Below, one piece after another: positions 1 through 12,154 of a stretch of DNA of 64,000 bases. The notes below the pieces were generated by a model, which did no database searches, was not told the DNA's origin, and saw only the letters and a list, made by a program, of their open reading frames with translations. Location of the stretch: positions 7,502,001 through 7,566,000 of the forward strand of contig JAPQWV010000001.1 of the NCBI GenBank assembly GCA_027422505.1. Direction: 5' to 3'. A program made the translations under genes and the position numbers. How positions within the stretch are numbered: the stretch's first letter is position 1; each line of letters begins with the position of its first letter. The stretch comes from Craterostigma plantagineum (lineage: Eukaryota; Streptophyta; Magnoliopsida; Lamiales; Linderniaceae).

Positions 1-521
1 CTTGTGTTGACCGAAACTATTTTCGGTCGGGCCGAAATTTTCGCTCGAATCCGACCGTTTTTCGAGAATTCACGTCTATAAAAACGAAATTTACGAGAAT
101 TTGCTTACCATCCGTGCCAATAGACGCTTTCTTTTGACTTTTCCTTTTCCCAAATAGACGATTCATTGCGATTTGAACGTTTTTTTTTGTTTTGTTTGAG
201 TCTGATTTGAATGTTTAATTGCTATATGAAAATTGTTGTCTGGAAAAGGACTTTAAATAAAAAATTTAATTCAAAAGGGCAATTTTGTCTTTTTTCAGCC
301 CTTTAGGGGGCGGTGACTAGGAAAAAGGGGGCGGTGAATAGCAATTAAAAACTACTATTATAATAAAGAACTTGGGAAAGTAAGTGAGTTAATGACATGT
401 TAGAATTTTATATTTAAACATACATTGGGATTTCTATTTCATTCATTTTAAAATATTTGGAAACAAAAAACATTAAACATTTTTATCAGGAAGTAATCTC
501 CATATAATGTCGTCCTGATCC
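1..521. other. Intergenic, no gene seen
   Basis: No coding region is supported here. The only structure I see is a short direct repeat of a G-rich block (GGGGGCGGTGA followed by CTA or ATA) at about 307-345, beside a T-rich stretch. The segment ends at the outer edge of the copia LTR that begins at 522. Confidence 0.5.
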
Positions 522-785
522 TGTTATGATATTTTGATCCCGATAATATATTTGCCCGATAAATGACGAAATAAATAAAAGAGATAAAAAAATAAATTGG
601 GACAGTGAACACGAGATTTACATGGTTCGGTCAGAATGACCTACGTCCATGGGCCGAAGGGTAGAACTTCTTTATTATGTGGAGATATTGCAGACATGTA
701 TCCCTCGTAAAGAGGATATGTCGAAAAACAGCTGCAATGACTGTGAGAATAAAATGAGCGGACTGATAGAAGATTTATTTGTTGT
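522..785 (-). repeat. 3' LTR fragment of copia-1
   Basis: Matches 4121-4385 closely over about 260 bp; the match stops at about 785, where RT sequence begins. The truncation is on the internal side. Confidence 0.75.
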
Positions 786-798
786 GGTGGTGTGTTCT

Positions 799-3700
799 CT
801 ACTGCCTCGTATTATGCCTATGAATTATCAGGACGTGTACATATGCTTCTTCCCGTGTACATACAGCACTCGAGTAAGGAACTCGTCCCATGTATGCTTC
901 TTCCTCGTCTGATGATGGTGACTGAGCAGCGGTTAGCCTGAAATGGCTAGCAAGAGGAGTGATGACTGGTTTGGCATCGGTCATGCCAAATCTCTCCAAA
1001 ACATTCTTGAGGTAACTTTTCTGGTTCAGGTATAACTTACCAGCTCTCACATCTAATCTCCATGAGTCTTCTTAGTTGCTCTCAAATCTTTCATCTCAAA
1101 TTCACCATTTAATAAGGCCTTCAACTGGTGAATTTCTGCAAGATTCTTAGCAGCAATGAGCATGTCATCAACATATAACAATAGATAAATGAACGAAATA
1201 ACTTTCGGAAGTAAACACAACTATCATACTTGCTCCTGGAGAAACCATGACTCACATGAAAAAATCAAACCGTTTATACCACTGTCTTGGAGACTGCTTT
1301 AATCCGTATAAGAATTTCTTCAGTAAACAAACTTGGTCTTCTTTTCCTTCAACTATGAAGCCTTCAAGTTGCTTCATATAAATCTATTCATCTAAATCGT
1401 CATGTAGGAATGCCGTCTTGACGTCAAGCTGTTCTAACTCCAAATCATACATGGCAACGAATACAAGTAACACGAATAGAGCTATGTCTAACGACATGTG
1501 ACAATACATCATTAAAATCAACACCTTGTACCTGTCTATAGCCTTTTGCGACTAATCGTGCCTTATACCTTGCATCTTAGAACCAAATAAAGCTTCTTTC
1601 TTCTTGAAGGCCGACTTACATCCGATTATTTTCTTTTTCTTCGGTGGCCGCATAAGAATCCAAGTACCATTCTTATGCAGAGACTTCATTTCTTCATTCA
1701 TCGCCTAATAGCCACTTATCAGAATTTACGTCGTTTATTGCCTTCGAATAGGTAAAAGGTTCGCCGCCTCCACCTGTTTCTTGTGCCACTGATAAAGCAT
1801 ACCAAACTAAATTCACGTACCGCTATGGTAGTCGAATCTCCCGTCTCTCCCTATCTCTGGCTATAGAATATTCCTGCTCGATGATTTCATCTTCAACAGG
1901 ATCTGAAAACTCATGTTCTTGCTCATCTTCTTGATCTGTTGAACTCGTAGAAGGATCATTTGAAAAATCTTTGTTGATCTCGAGCTCCACGTCCCTGTGT
2001 GCACTATCCTTCTTTTAATTATTAGAAGAATTAGTAGACCTTTTTGAAGGATGTAACATAGTAGACTCGTCAAATGTAACATCTCTGCTAATTATAAATT
2101 TGGGTGACTTGGGATCAGGATTATATAGTCTATATCCTTTCACTCCTGAAGCGTAGCCGAGAAAAATATTCTTAGCTCTAGGCTCTAACTTTCCCTCGTA
2201 TTGTTTAGTTGGAGTAATCAGCTGAAGTACATGACCATACTTCCTCAGGAGTCTTGAAATTGATCGGTGAACACGGTGAACGTTTGACAATATAACACGG
2301 CGGTAGCTTCAGCCCAAAAATCATTTGTTAAACCAGCGTTGGAGATCATACATTGATGTCTCTCTAAAAGTGTTCGGTTCATGCGCTCGGCAACATCATT
2401 TTGTTGAGGCATCATTCGAACAGTGTGATGTCGAGCAATTCCCGCAAAATTCGTTGAACTTGCTTCCACAGAATTCTGAGCCGTTATATGTCCGCAACCG
2501 CTTGATTTATCTTCCTGTCTATTTTTCAATCAAACTTTTCATTTTTTAAATGTTAGGAAAACATCACTTTTCTGCTTAAGAAAATAGACCCAGACTTTCC
2601 TCGAAAAATCATCAATGAAAGTCAACATATATCTTTCACCATCTTTGGACGTAACACGAGAAGGACCCCATACATCAGAATGAATATAGTTCAAAGTATC
2701 TTTCGTCCTGTAACAGCTGGCGAATTGAAGCTGACTCGTTTCTGCTTCCCAAAAATATATTGTTCGCAAAAGTCCACCTTACCGGTACTTTGACCGCAAA
2801 GTAGGGCTCGCTTGCTTAAAATCGTCAAGCCTTTTTCTCCCATGTGTCCAAGTCGCATATGCCATAATCTCGTGGTATCAACCCCGGGGATGTCGAAATT
2901 GCAGCGGAACCTATAACAGTAGTTCCCTGCAAAATATATAAATTTACAGACCTGCAAGCTTTCTTCGCGACAAGGGCATCTCTGGCAATTTTCAAAACTC
3001 CACCACCTGAGAACCTGCACCATTGATATTCAAGTGTGCCTAAAGAGATAAGATTTATCTTCATATCTGGAACATGTCTGACTTGTGAGCGTTCGCGAAC
3101 ATCTTGATCAGAACTATACCTTCACCAACAACTTTACACGGAGCATCATTTCCAATTAAGACGCATCCACCATAAAAAATTTTCATATGTGGAAAAACAG
3201 TGCCGACTCTGACTTATTTGGTAAGAACAACCCGAATCTAAGATCCACTCATTATCGGACCTAACAATATTTGCAGTTTCTACAAATATAGTCTCATCGC
3301 TCTCATCAGCAGCTACTAGCTTCGGATGGTTTATTAAATTGCTGACTATTTTTCTCCTTATTTTTTAATTTATAACAATCAGCTTTGATGTGACCCTTTT
3401 TCTTGCAAAAATTGCAGATTTTATTTCTGTACAGGGATCTCGACCTTTCTCTGTTACTTTCAGCGTCTCTGCGTTCTGGTCTTCCCCGTGCAAACGAGCC
3501 TTCTGCCTGGCAACCACTTGTTTCACCCGTAATATCTTCGATTGTAATGCAGATTTGACACTAGCATATGATATCGTCTCTTTCCCATAAATAATAGTGT
3601 CACGAAAACGTTTTTAAAGATGAGGGAAGGGAATACAACAATATTATGGTCTGATCTTCGTCCATCACTTTAACTTCTACGTTCGCCAAATTTATAATGA

Positions 3701-4082
3701 TAGAATCGAATTTATCGAGATGCGAGAGTATAGAAGTACCTTCCGACATTTTCATTCTGTATAGTTTCTGCTTTAAATAAAGCCGATTCTCCTTAGTCTT
3801 CTTCATGTAGATAGCTTTTTAATAATCCCACATACCCATGGCCGTCGTCTCCGTGACAACTTCTTGTAAAACCTCGTAAGAGAGATTTAATATAATAGCC
3901 GATCTGGCTTTCTTGTCCAATTCATTAAATTTATCGTCTTTCATTTTGGTTGGTTTCTTCTTTGCGCCTTCAAGCGCCACCTCACATCCGTATTGAATGA
4001 GTATGGCCTCCATATTGAGTCTCCACGTTGCAAAGTTGACGTTTCTGTCAAACTTTTCAATTGAAATTTTTGTTATCGTCAT
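799..4082 (-). pseudogene. copia-1 gag-pol polyprotein, degenerate
   Basis: The likely original start is the ATG at 4082 (MTITKISIEKFD...), just inside the primer-binding site. In order on the minus strand I see: a Gag UBN2-like region (about 3600-4082); a CCHC zinc knuckle with all four ligands at about 3374-3425; an aspartic protease motif DSG near 3235-3262; a GAG-pre-integrase segment with LWHMRLGH (about 2825-2900); the integrase core, including HSDVWGP and later PQQNDVAERMNRTLLE; an integrase C-terminal region (RAKNIFLGYASG...); and RT with the catalytic YVDD encoded at 1164-1175. Many frameshifts split the frame and RNase H is absent. This would have been the polyprotein for copia replication; it cannot now be made as one protein. 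Confidence 0.85.
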
Positions 4083-4104
4083 GGTGGCTAAAAAGAAACG
4101 GGTT

Positions 4105-4117
4105 GGCTCTAATACCA
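4105..4117 (-). other. copia-1 primer-binding site (tRNA-iMet type)
   Basis: On the minus strand reads TGGTATTAGAGCC, three bases inside the 5' LTR. It would pair with the 3' end of initiator tRNA-Met to prime minus-strand synthesis. One base differs from the usual TGGTATCAGAGCC. Confidence 0.8.
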
Positions 4118-4120
4118 ATT

Positions 4121-4385
4121 TGTTAGGATATTTTGATCCGCGATAATATATTTGCTTGAGAAATGACGATAATAAATAAAAGAGACGAAAACTAAATTTC
4201 AACAGTGAACACGAAATTTACGTGGTTCAGTGACCCATGTCCACGGATCGAAGGGTAGAACTTCTTTATTATGTGGAGATATTACAGTCATGTATACCTA
4301 GTAAAGAGGATATGTCGAAAAACAGCTATAACGACTGTGAGAATAAAATGAGCGGACTGATAGAAGCTTTATTTGTATGCCTAGT
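4121..4385 (-). repeat. 5' LTR of copia-1
   Basis: Begins TGTTAGGATATTTTGATCC beside the primer-binding site and matches the copy at 522. The outer end is uncertain, because similarity to the other LTR is lost at about 4380 and no clear CA end plus TSD could be set. Confidence 0.65.
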
Positions 4386-5127
4386 TATTGGCGATTTATC
4401 CATCACTCTTCCATGTGAAAAGAAGAAAAAAATAAAGCAGCACAACCATTTGAATATTCAACTCCGTAGCCGAAATTATAACCTGTTTTTTCATAGCATT
4501 ATTTTTCACGTGGCCTTCATCCTTCATTTGTTGAATGGTCAAAGACCATTTATTGCGTACAAAGGTCACTTCAACAGATCTCAATCATTAACTAAGTTCA
4601 ATTTGAATCGATAATATACTTCACTATCAGCGACACTAATCCTCGTCGTTTATATGTCTCATCTCAAATCCACACACGCAACAATAGTCAAAGAGTTTGG
4701 CTAGACCCAGTTTTCGAAATTCGAATTTCTTCTAAATCATCCACATGAGAAATGAATGGTTTTTTATTCACTTTCATCCAACTTCGAGGATAAGTTTTTT
4801 TTTCCAAACGAAGGTTGGCTATCTCATTCATCACAAATACTTACACCGGCTAAAAAGCCACAAGGGTTCCTCGGGTAACATTGACTTAACCAGTAGGAAC
4901 AAAGGCTCATCATAAGAGCAAACACAAACCAAAAAGCACACAAAAAGATCGAACCAAGACCAAGAATCCAATTCATAAACTATTCAAACATACCCCAACA
5001 AAGAGTCGAGGATAAGTTAAATGTTTGTTATTTGTTCAATTAGGACCGGCTTTTGGGTAAGACAAACTAAAGCAAGGGCTTTAGACTCTCGATCTTTTTA
5101 GGGCCACGTGACCTTAATTTAATAATA
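4386..5127. other. Intergenic, no gene seen
   Basis: No recognised gene. The first 230 bp may be the remaining outer part of the copia-1 5' LTR. The stretch at about 4800-4990 has a T run followed by low-complexity A-rich sequence and could be a retroposon 3' end on the minus strand, but nothing diagnostic is visible. Confidence 0.4.
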
Positions 5128-5132
5128 TAGTT

Positions 5133-5495
5133 TGCTATTTTTCTAGCTCAAAAAGATCGATGATTAATTGTGTGGAGAGCAAATAATTTTCTGATAACTT
5201 TCACACACTCTCAATTGTTTTTTTTTTGTATTACATGTGCACAAACTCACGCACTCACTGTTTTTTTTTTTTTTTTGAGTTACTCACACTTTTTCTCAAA
5301 CACACAAGCACTTACATATATAGTACATATAAGAAATATTATCCGTAGCATGCGTGATATTTCATATCTTAGACTTTGGTTTTTTCTAAAGATTTGAGTG
5401 AAGGTCTTGTGGGCAAGTTGTCTGATTTGTCCGTTTCTTTTTTTTTTTTGTTCTCCTATTGTATTTTTTTTACAAGCTATTGAGCTTAGTCAACA
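5133..5495 (-). repeat. 3' LTR of copia-2
   Basis: 363 bp, same length as the partner at 8204-8566. It starts TGCTATTTTTCTAGCTC where the partner has TGTTGTTCTTCTAGCTC, and ends ...TTGAGCTTAGTCAACA. T-rich runs in its middle vary between the copies. Confidence 0.9.
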
Positions 5496-8187
5496 AATTC
5501 CTCCCTGAAGCTCAATGTCTTCCCGTCTTTCATCCAATCTTGCAACGGGAGCAAAAACTTCGTCATAATCTATTCCCGCCTGTTGTCGATAGCCTTTCGC
5601 CAACAATCTCGCCTTGTAACGTTCAATTTTTCTCTGAGCATTCATCTTCTTTTTATAAACCCATTTGACTCTAATGGGTTTATGCCCGTTTGGCAACTCC
5701 ACAAGTTTCCATATGTCGTTCTTTTCGATCACCTTTATTTCCCCGTCCATTGCCGTTCTCCATCTCTTGTCTCTTACGGCTTCTTCGAAGCTAATTTATT
5801 CTGAATCAGCCAACAAGCAGACTAGGTGAACTACCTCGGTTGTCTCGTGTAGGTCCTACATGCTTCGCATCTTCGGTTGTCTTGGTTCGTCCTCCTCGTG
5901 AATTTCTTGAGATGGAACCGGGGCCGATAAAGGTGCACCGCTCGGTGGTTCTCCCTCCGTTGTATTTCTTCATCGTTGCAGTTCCACGAATTTTCTTCAT
6001 CTACTCGAACATCTCGAATCACTATCACCTTTTTATTTTCTGGATCATACAGTCGATACGCCTTTGACTTCTCATCGTACCCAATAAACACGAGCTTTTT
6101 GCTTTTGTCGTCGAGCTTGGTTATTCTCTGGTCGGGCACATGTGCATACGCCACACTTTCAAATATTTTGAAGTGCATTTTTCGGCCAGTCCATGCTTCC
6201 TGTGGTGTTCGATTCTCGAGGTTGTGATGTGGACATCAGTTCTGAATATATATAGCACATCGTACCGCTTCGGCCCAGAATTCATTTGGCATGTCCTTGC
6301 TTTTTAACATTGATCGAACCACGTCGAGAATGCTTCGTTTCTTCCTTTCAGCTATACCGTTCTGTTGTGGTGAATAAGGTGCGATGAGGAACCTCCCGAC
6401 GCTCTGCTTTTCGCAAAAGTTATAAAAGCGCCTGAAATATATTCTCCACCTCTGTCTGAGCGGAGGGCCTTGATGTTTGAACCCGTCGCTTTCTCGACCA
6501 CAGTTTTGATTTTTTTAAATGTCTCGAGCGCTTCTGATTTTTTCCTTTAGAAAATACACCCACGTCTTTCTTGAGTATTCATCAATGAAAGTGATAAAGT
6601 ATCTCCTTCCACCGAATGATTATGGTGTGATCGGCCCACATATGTCTGTATGTATGAGCTTGAGCGGTTTGCGCGCTCGATATTCTGCCTGCTTCTGAAT
6701 TGTCATCCTCGTATGTTTCCCGATTACGCAGCTTTCGCAAAGCTTCTTTCTGCCTTCTATCACCGGCATTCTGTGGACCATGCCTCTTTTGGAGAGCTCC
6801 TTTAGGCCATCGTAGTGCAAATGACCAAACCACATAGGACACAAATGGTCTTTGAATCGTCTTCAGGTTGAGTCTGAATATTCGGTTCCTTTCCATTTCA
6901 ACCCGCGCAATCAGTCAGCCATCTTTGTTCCGTAGTTGTAACGACTGATTCTTCATGAACATTGAGCATCCATTTTCAAGCAACTGCCCCATATTTAGGA
7001 TGTTCGTCTTTAGATCAGGTACGAAGTAAACGTCATCGACCAATCCTTGCTTGCCTTCTTTTTGTCAGAAACATATTTTCCCTCGGCCTTTGACAGCTAT
7101 CTTCGATGCGTCACCGAATGAAACGTGCCCGTCCTCGATCTTTTTTAGTTCGGTAAAGAGGTGTCTGTGCCCGCTCATATGATTGCTCGCACCAGTGTCA
7201 AGATACCAAACCATGTCGCTTTCCGGACTTGTATCCTCAAGCGCCATTAAGAGAACGTCTTCGTCTTTTGGCTCTTCTTGTGTGATTAGATTCTCATTTT
7301 CGTCTACCTTCTTTTCGGACCAAAAATCTTTTGCGAAATGTCCAAACTTCCCGCAATTGTAGCATTCAACGCTCGGTTGATTCGAGCGACCACCTCGTCC
7401 TTGAGCTCGACCTCGTCCTCTTCAATTTCGATTGCTCGTTTGTCGTTGTTCCAGAATCCTCGTCCTCGGCCTGGATTTTGGCCGAAACCTCGTCCTCGTC
7501 CTCGGCCGTGATGCGTATATAGCGCATTGTCATATTTAAGTGATAATTTCGTCTGTAGAGCCTCGTCCAGCGATTCCTGCTTCTTGTTTTTCTTCCGTTG
7601 CTCGTAAGCTTCGAGCGAACTGGAGAGTTCGTAGACCGTCATTTCTTCGTGATTTTTGGATTCTTCAATTGCACATACCACGTTCTCGTACTCGTCCGTC
7701 AGGGAGCGGAGAATTTTCTCGATGACCCAGGCTTCCATTTGGGCCTCACCGTTACTCTTCAACTGATTCGAGATGGTTTGTATTCTCGTTATATAATCGG
7801 ACACGCCTTCGCCGTTCTTCATTCTCATCATTTCGAATTCGCCACGAAGCGTTTGCATCTGTACTTGTTTTACTCGATCGATGCCTTTGTACGCTATCTC
7901 CAGTTTTTCCCATGCTTCCTTCGATTTCTTTACGTCCTTGATTTTTCGAAGTCGGCATTGTCTAGGCCGTTGTATATGATGGTGAGCGCAGCGTCATTTA
8001 ATTTTCAAGAATCGTCCAATGCCTTCAGCTGGACCGCCGTGTACTCGTCCGTTTTTTCGGGTTCGGTCTACCCGTCTTTAACGATATTCCATATGCCTTG
8101 CGAGCCGAGCAGTGCTTTCATCCGAATACTCCAATTATCATAATTGGACTTTGTGAGGCGTGGAACGGACATGCTACCGAACGACAT
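5496..8187 (-). pseudogene. copia-2 gag-pol, internally deleted
   Basis: I take the start as the ATG at 8187 (MSFGSMSVPRLTK..., with SNYDNWSIRMKALLGSQ just after), typical of copia Gag. Then come the Gag core (about 7304-7858); an RG-rich stretch; a zinc knuckle reading CYNCGKFGHFAKDF, in which the last Cys ligand is Phe (codon at 7323-7325); protease WYLDTGASNHM near 7190-7215; the integrase zinc-binding region with HHCC ligands and HTDICGP (6620-6844); the integrase C-terminal part (VAYAHVPDQR..., 5831-6178); and an RT start (RLLAKGYRQQAGIDYDEVFA). RT ends after about 60 residues and joins the polypurine tract. Several frameshifts separate the pieces. Confidence 0.85.
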
Positions 8188-8200
8188 GGCTCTGACACCA
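8188..8200 (-). other. copia-2 primer-binding site
   Basis: Minus-strand TGGTGTCAGAGCC, complementary to the 3' end of initiator tRNA-Met, three bases inside the LTR. The Gag ATG follows directly, so the untranslated leader is very short. Confidence 0.85.
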
Positions 8201-8203
8201 ATT

Positions 8204-8566
8204 TGTTGTTCTTCTAGCTCAAGAAGATCGATGAAAAATTGTGTGGAGAGCAAATAATTTTTTGATAACTTTCACACACTCTCAATTGTTCTTTTCTTTG
8301 TATTACATGCGCACACACTCACACACTCACTTTTTTTTTTGGTTTCTCACACTTTTTCTCAAACACCCGAGCACTTACATATATAGTACATATAAGAAAT
8401 CTTATCCGTAGCATGCATGATATTTCATATCTTAGACTTTGATTTTTTTCTAAAGATTTGAGTGCTAAGGTCTTGTGGGCTGTTGTCTGATTTGTGTGTC
8501 TGTTTCTTTTTTTTTTGTTCTCCTATTGTTTTTTTTTTTACTTTAAGCTATTGAGCTTAGTCAACA
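8204..8566 (-). repeat. 5' LTR of copia-2
   Basis: 363 bp with TGTTG...CAACA ends, flanked outside by the TSD copy TAGTT at 8567-8571. Confidence 0.92.
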
Positions 8567-8571
8567 TAGTT

Positions 8572-10252
8572 ATGTAAAAAATAATTTGAGATTTTTTTTG
8601 CGTAACCCGATAAACATTGGACTTGGACCAAGTAACCCCAAGACTGACGTGATAGCCTGCAAATCATGCCAACCAAGTTAACTACACTAGGATCTGTTCA
8701 TGCGTGACAGGCTCAACTTGAAGTATCTGATCGTCGGGAAGAGTCGAACACCCCTCCAAAGACTTTGAGACCCAATAATAGAATACATACTTATTTAATT
8801 AAATTAGCCTTTTCTCACGTTTGTCCTTTTATCTTATAACTTTTCATCTCACTCGTTTTAATGGTTTATTTTTGTTATGTCTTTTAATCAATTGCATCCC
8901 CCCTTGTCATTTGGTTATAAACGAATTTACCCGAAAAAGAGTTAAAGTATAATTTTTTGTAAAACATTTTTTCTCCGTGTTTTAAAAAATTTCCATTTAA
9001 ACAAAAATAAAATTCGATTTTAAATTTAACTTCACCATCTATAAACTTCAATATTGTAATTATTGATATCAGAGGGATGATTACGTTGGATTGGCAAGTA
9101 AAAAAAAATTTGTTACTATCTTTTTTTTTTAAAAAAAAAATCCCCCGTTTTAGCACTTGCTTTAGGCCCATATTATGATGAGCCGGCCCTATGTTCAATT
9201 TTGATATTTGATTACAACTTGTTCGGTTTCGAAATACAAAGCTCATCTCGTTCCATAAAAATAAAAAAATAAATAGTTAAATAATATAAGCAATAACAAC
9301 AATAATAATAATAATTAGTCTTCAGACAATATCAGCAGATTTTGTTTTGTATTTGGACACAAATCGATCAAAGCTCCTTTGCTGTTTTTATATCTCTGTT
9401 GGTCCTATGGAAACTACGAAATAAATTGGAGGGAGAGACATGTGGAAGCGAGCTTTATATTCGTAGCCTCATCAAAAGCTTATGATATAGGCATAATTTT
9501 TTTCTATTTAATTTTAGTAATTTCTTTATGAGTTGAATATTTTGTTTTTGTTTTTTTTTTAAAATTTATTGTAAATGATTGGGTGTCCATATTTTTCTTA
9601 CCGACAGATTATATATCTATGAATACATATATAATAACAAATATTTTTAAATTTTATTTTGTTATTAAAAATTCGATTTTCGAACGGTTAATTGAACCGA
9701 ACAGAAATAAGTCCGATACAAACCAAAATCCAACCACAAAATTCGTCTTGTTTCTATACACTTTTTATCATTTGAATACCCCTAATCTATAATATTGAAT
9801 TTGACACGCGAATAAGTCTAGATTTTGGCTTTGAGCTTGTTCTATCGGTTTCGGAGCAAAGAATAGATCTATATGAACCGATTTGTTACTTGCGAAAACG
9901 ATTTCTATAAAATGAAATGTATAAAGTTCACTAATACGACAAAGTAGTGGAAAACTTTAAACTAATTAAATGTTGATTATATGTTTAATTTATTTTTCAT
10001 TTATGCGGATTAGTATCTATTTTATTTTATCTTTAATTTGGTTACAAAACTTTATAAGAGTAAAATAAATGAAAAAAAAAATGCATATTGTTTTGTTTTA
10101 TAACTTTATGCATATAACAAAAATTAAATCAAATAAATAATTGGACTCCTATTTTTGTAATAAAATACAGGTCAAGAGCCTACTTATGTAATTAACTCAT
10201 CGAACACCGCTCAAAAAATTATCCGACAACTCCAACTGTACCAGGTTGTCTT
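8572..10252. other. AT-rich intergenic DNA, no gene seen
   Basis: Only short AT-rich open frames with no recognisable domain. Low-complexity A and T runs occur at about 9115-9145 and an AAT run near 9297-9316. Confidence 0.6.
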
Positions 10253-10255
10253 TAA

Positions 10256-10617
10256 GGACTCGTTTGATATGTGTATATAGGTGGTTATGGGATGTGTATG
10301 AATAAGTTACCCCGTGTTTGTTATCTGTGTATAGTCATACATGCCTTGTATGACTATACACACTTATTACAAGGACATCGGTTATAGGGCTTGTATATGC
10401 ATATCCATCTCTAAGTCGATTATGGGGTGTGTATCACTAATCCATACACACCTATACACAATTCAAACGCATCTATCAAACACAATTTATATCATTACAC
10501 AAATAATTAATACGCACATATCAAACATGTTAAAATACAATCAACAAAGTCCTTGTATAACCATATACAAATAACTTATACCCATGTAATCCATTAACAT
10601 GGATATCAAACGACTCC
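10256..10617. mobile_element. Tourist/PIF-Harbinger-like MITE, 362 bp
   Basis: Terminal inverted repeats begin GGACTCGTTTGATAT on the left and GGAGTCGTTTGATAT on the right. The 3-bp TSD TAA lies at 10253-10255 and 10618-10620. The interior is AT-rich with several repeats of the TATACACA type and no coding capacity. A 3-bp TWA duplication is the hallmark of PIF/Harbinger-mobilised MITEs. Confidence 0.8.
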
Positions 10618-10620
10618 TAA

Positions 10621-11963
10621 GAGCCTTTGTCCCTCCCTACCAATATTTCGCAAGATTATTTATAGGGTGATGTTGCAAATTTCCAAGATTAAAATGAATA
10701 TGTCAAACAACGAATAAAATTCATTCGTGATCGAACAGGAAAGACAATCTTCAATAGAACTGGAAAACTAAAAAAAATTCTAAATTCATTCCAAAGGAAT
10801 CCAAAAATCAATCCCAAAAATGAAGTTTTGTACTTTCTCTCTACCAAAATAAACGCATTGGTGCTTTTGACAGTATAAAATGAGTCCTTTTATTTGTTTT
10901 AGTAATTAAAGCATCTTTATAAAAATAAATAAAAAATATATAAAAAGTAATTAGAAAGTTTTATAAGTTAAAAATTATTAACAATATTTTATTTATTTAG
11001 ATGTAATACAATATTAAGATATTTTTCAAGGTATAAAAATATGTGGAAAGTATTGAAAAATTGTAAAGTTGTGTAGAAGTGAATATTGTGAAAATAGCCC
11101 TTTATACTTGAGAATAAGTTTAAAGGTTGGAGAAGAATTAATTGGTTTGAAACTCAAATCGACAAACTTAAACTCATTCTCAAACTCAAAATGCAATAAT
11201 TCTTTTCTAACCGACGAACAAATTCTAAAACACGAAAGACCATTATTGTAAATTTCTTTTCCACCCGACTTTTTGACTCGTTCAATCCACCGTACTGTTA
11301 CCGAGGATAGTATATACAGTTCACATTTATCACGTGATTAAGATTTAGTTTTAAGTTAGAGACCCTTCTTGTTTAATGTAATTAATATGTGGTTTATCCT
11401 AATTATATGATGGAAGCTAAATTAACTTCGTCTTCAAGCAAAGTAATATTTTACATGAAATCGAATACATAAAATGCATATTTATTTATTCCTCCGAAAA
11501 AAAAAAATTTGCATATTTATTCAATGTGAATCACTCACACACACATCATTACGGACAATAACAAGGATACATCAAAAGGAACAATATAGCAACTACTGAC
11601 CTCAAACACATTACAATTCAAGAAAACCAACTACCTCGTACATGCTAACTTCGTCCACCATCAATATACAAAACCCTTCTTCCAATTCCAACTTATGATC
11701 ATACATATATCATAGTTGGAAAAGAAAACTTAAAGAAAGATTGGCAAATTAGTATGAGGGAAACTATGGGGTAAATCACTTCACAGTCAGAAGGGTGAGA
11801 TAGCTTTCATGTCAAAGCCACGAAAGACAAAAAAGGTTTTGGAAAAAAACCCCTCTGAAAAAAGTGAACCCCACAGCAAATAAAATATAAATTTACTTCG
11901 TTCGAAAATGATGAATGTAGCTCGCATATCGTAGCTTCGGTAAAATGGCAAAACGAACGCTAA
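10621..11963. other. Intergenic DNA downstream of the bHLH gene
   Basis: AT-rich and without recognisable genes. The last few hundred bases are expected to hold the 3' untranslated region and polyadenylation signals of the bHLH gene, but I cannot place them exactly. Confidence 0.5.
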
Positions 11964-12085
11964 TTAATTATAAAGATTGTCAAGAGCTCCGCGCAAGCTC
12001 TTCACTAGTTGACTCATGTTCTTGTCGAAGTCTGCATCCATCTGCAGTAGATATAAGAGAAAATTAAACTATATAGCACACAAAA

Positions 12086-12154
<69 letters not shown>

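Larger units (their letters stand above)
522..4385 (-). mobile_element. Degenerate Ty1/copia retrotransposon (copia-1)
   Basis: The element lies on the minus strand, so its 5' end is at the high coordinate. About 260 bp of similar LTR sequence occurs in direct orientation at 522-785 and 4121-4385; both start TGTTA. Next to the high-side LTR, 4105-4117 read on the minus strand gives TGGTATTAGAGCC, a one-base variant of the tRNA-iMet primer-binding site usual in plant copia elements. Gag, protease, integrase and RT remnants follow in copia order. The low-side LTR joins RT sequence directly at about 785-799, so RNase H, the polypurine tract and the inner part of that LTR are deleted. I could not define TSDs because the high end of the 5' LTR is unclear. 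Confidence 0.85.
5128..8571 (-). mobile_element. Ty1/copia element (copia-2), complete ends, RT-RNase H deleted
   Basis: Both LTRs are 363 bp (5133-5495 and 8204-8566). The TSD TAGTT lies at 5128-5132 and 8567-8571. The high-side LTR has TGTTG...CAACA ends. The primer-binding site on the minus strand (8188-8200) is TGGTGTCAGAGCC. A polypurine tract (GGGAGGAATT, about 5496-5508) abuts the low-side LTR. Gag, protease, integrase and the first part of RT are present, but RT breaks off after the APVARLD motif and continues straight into the polypurine tract. The copy thus has all cis signals for mobilisation and lacks most of RT and all of RNase H. The frame also carries indels, so even Gag would need to come from elsewhere. 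Confidence 0.92.
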
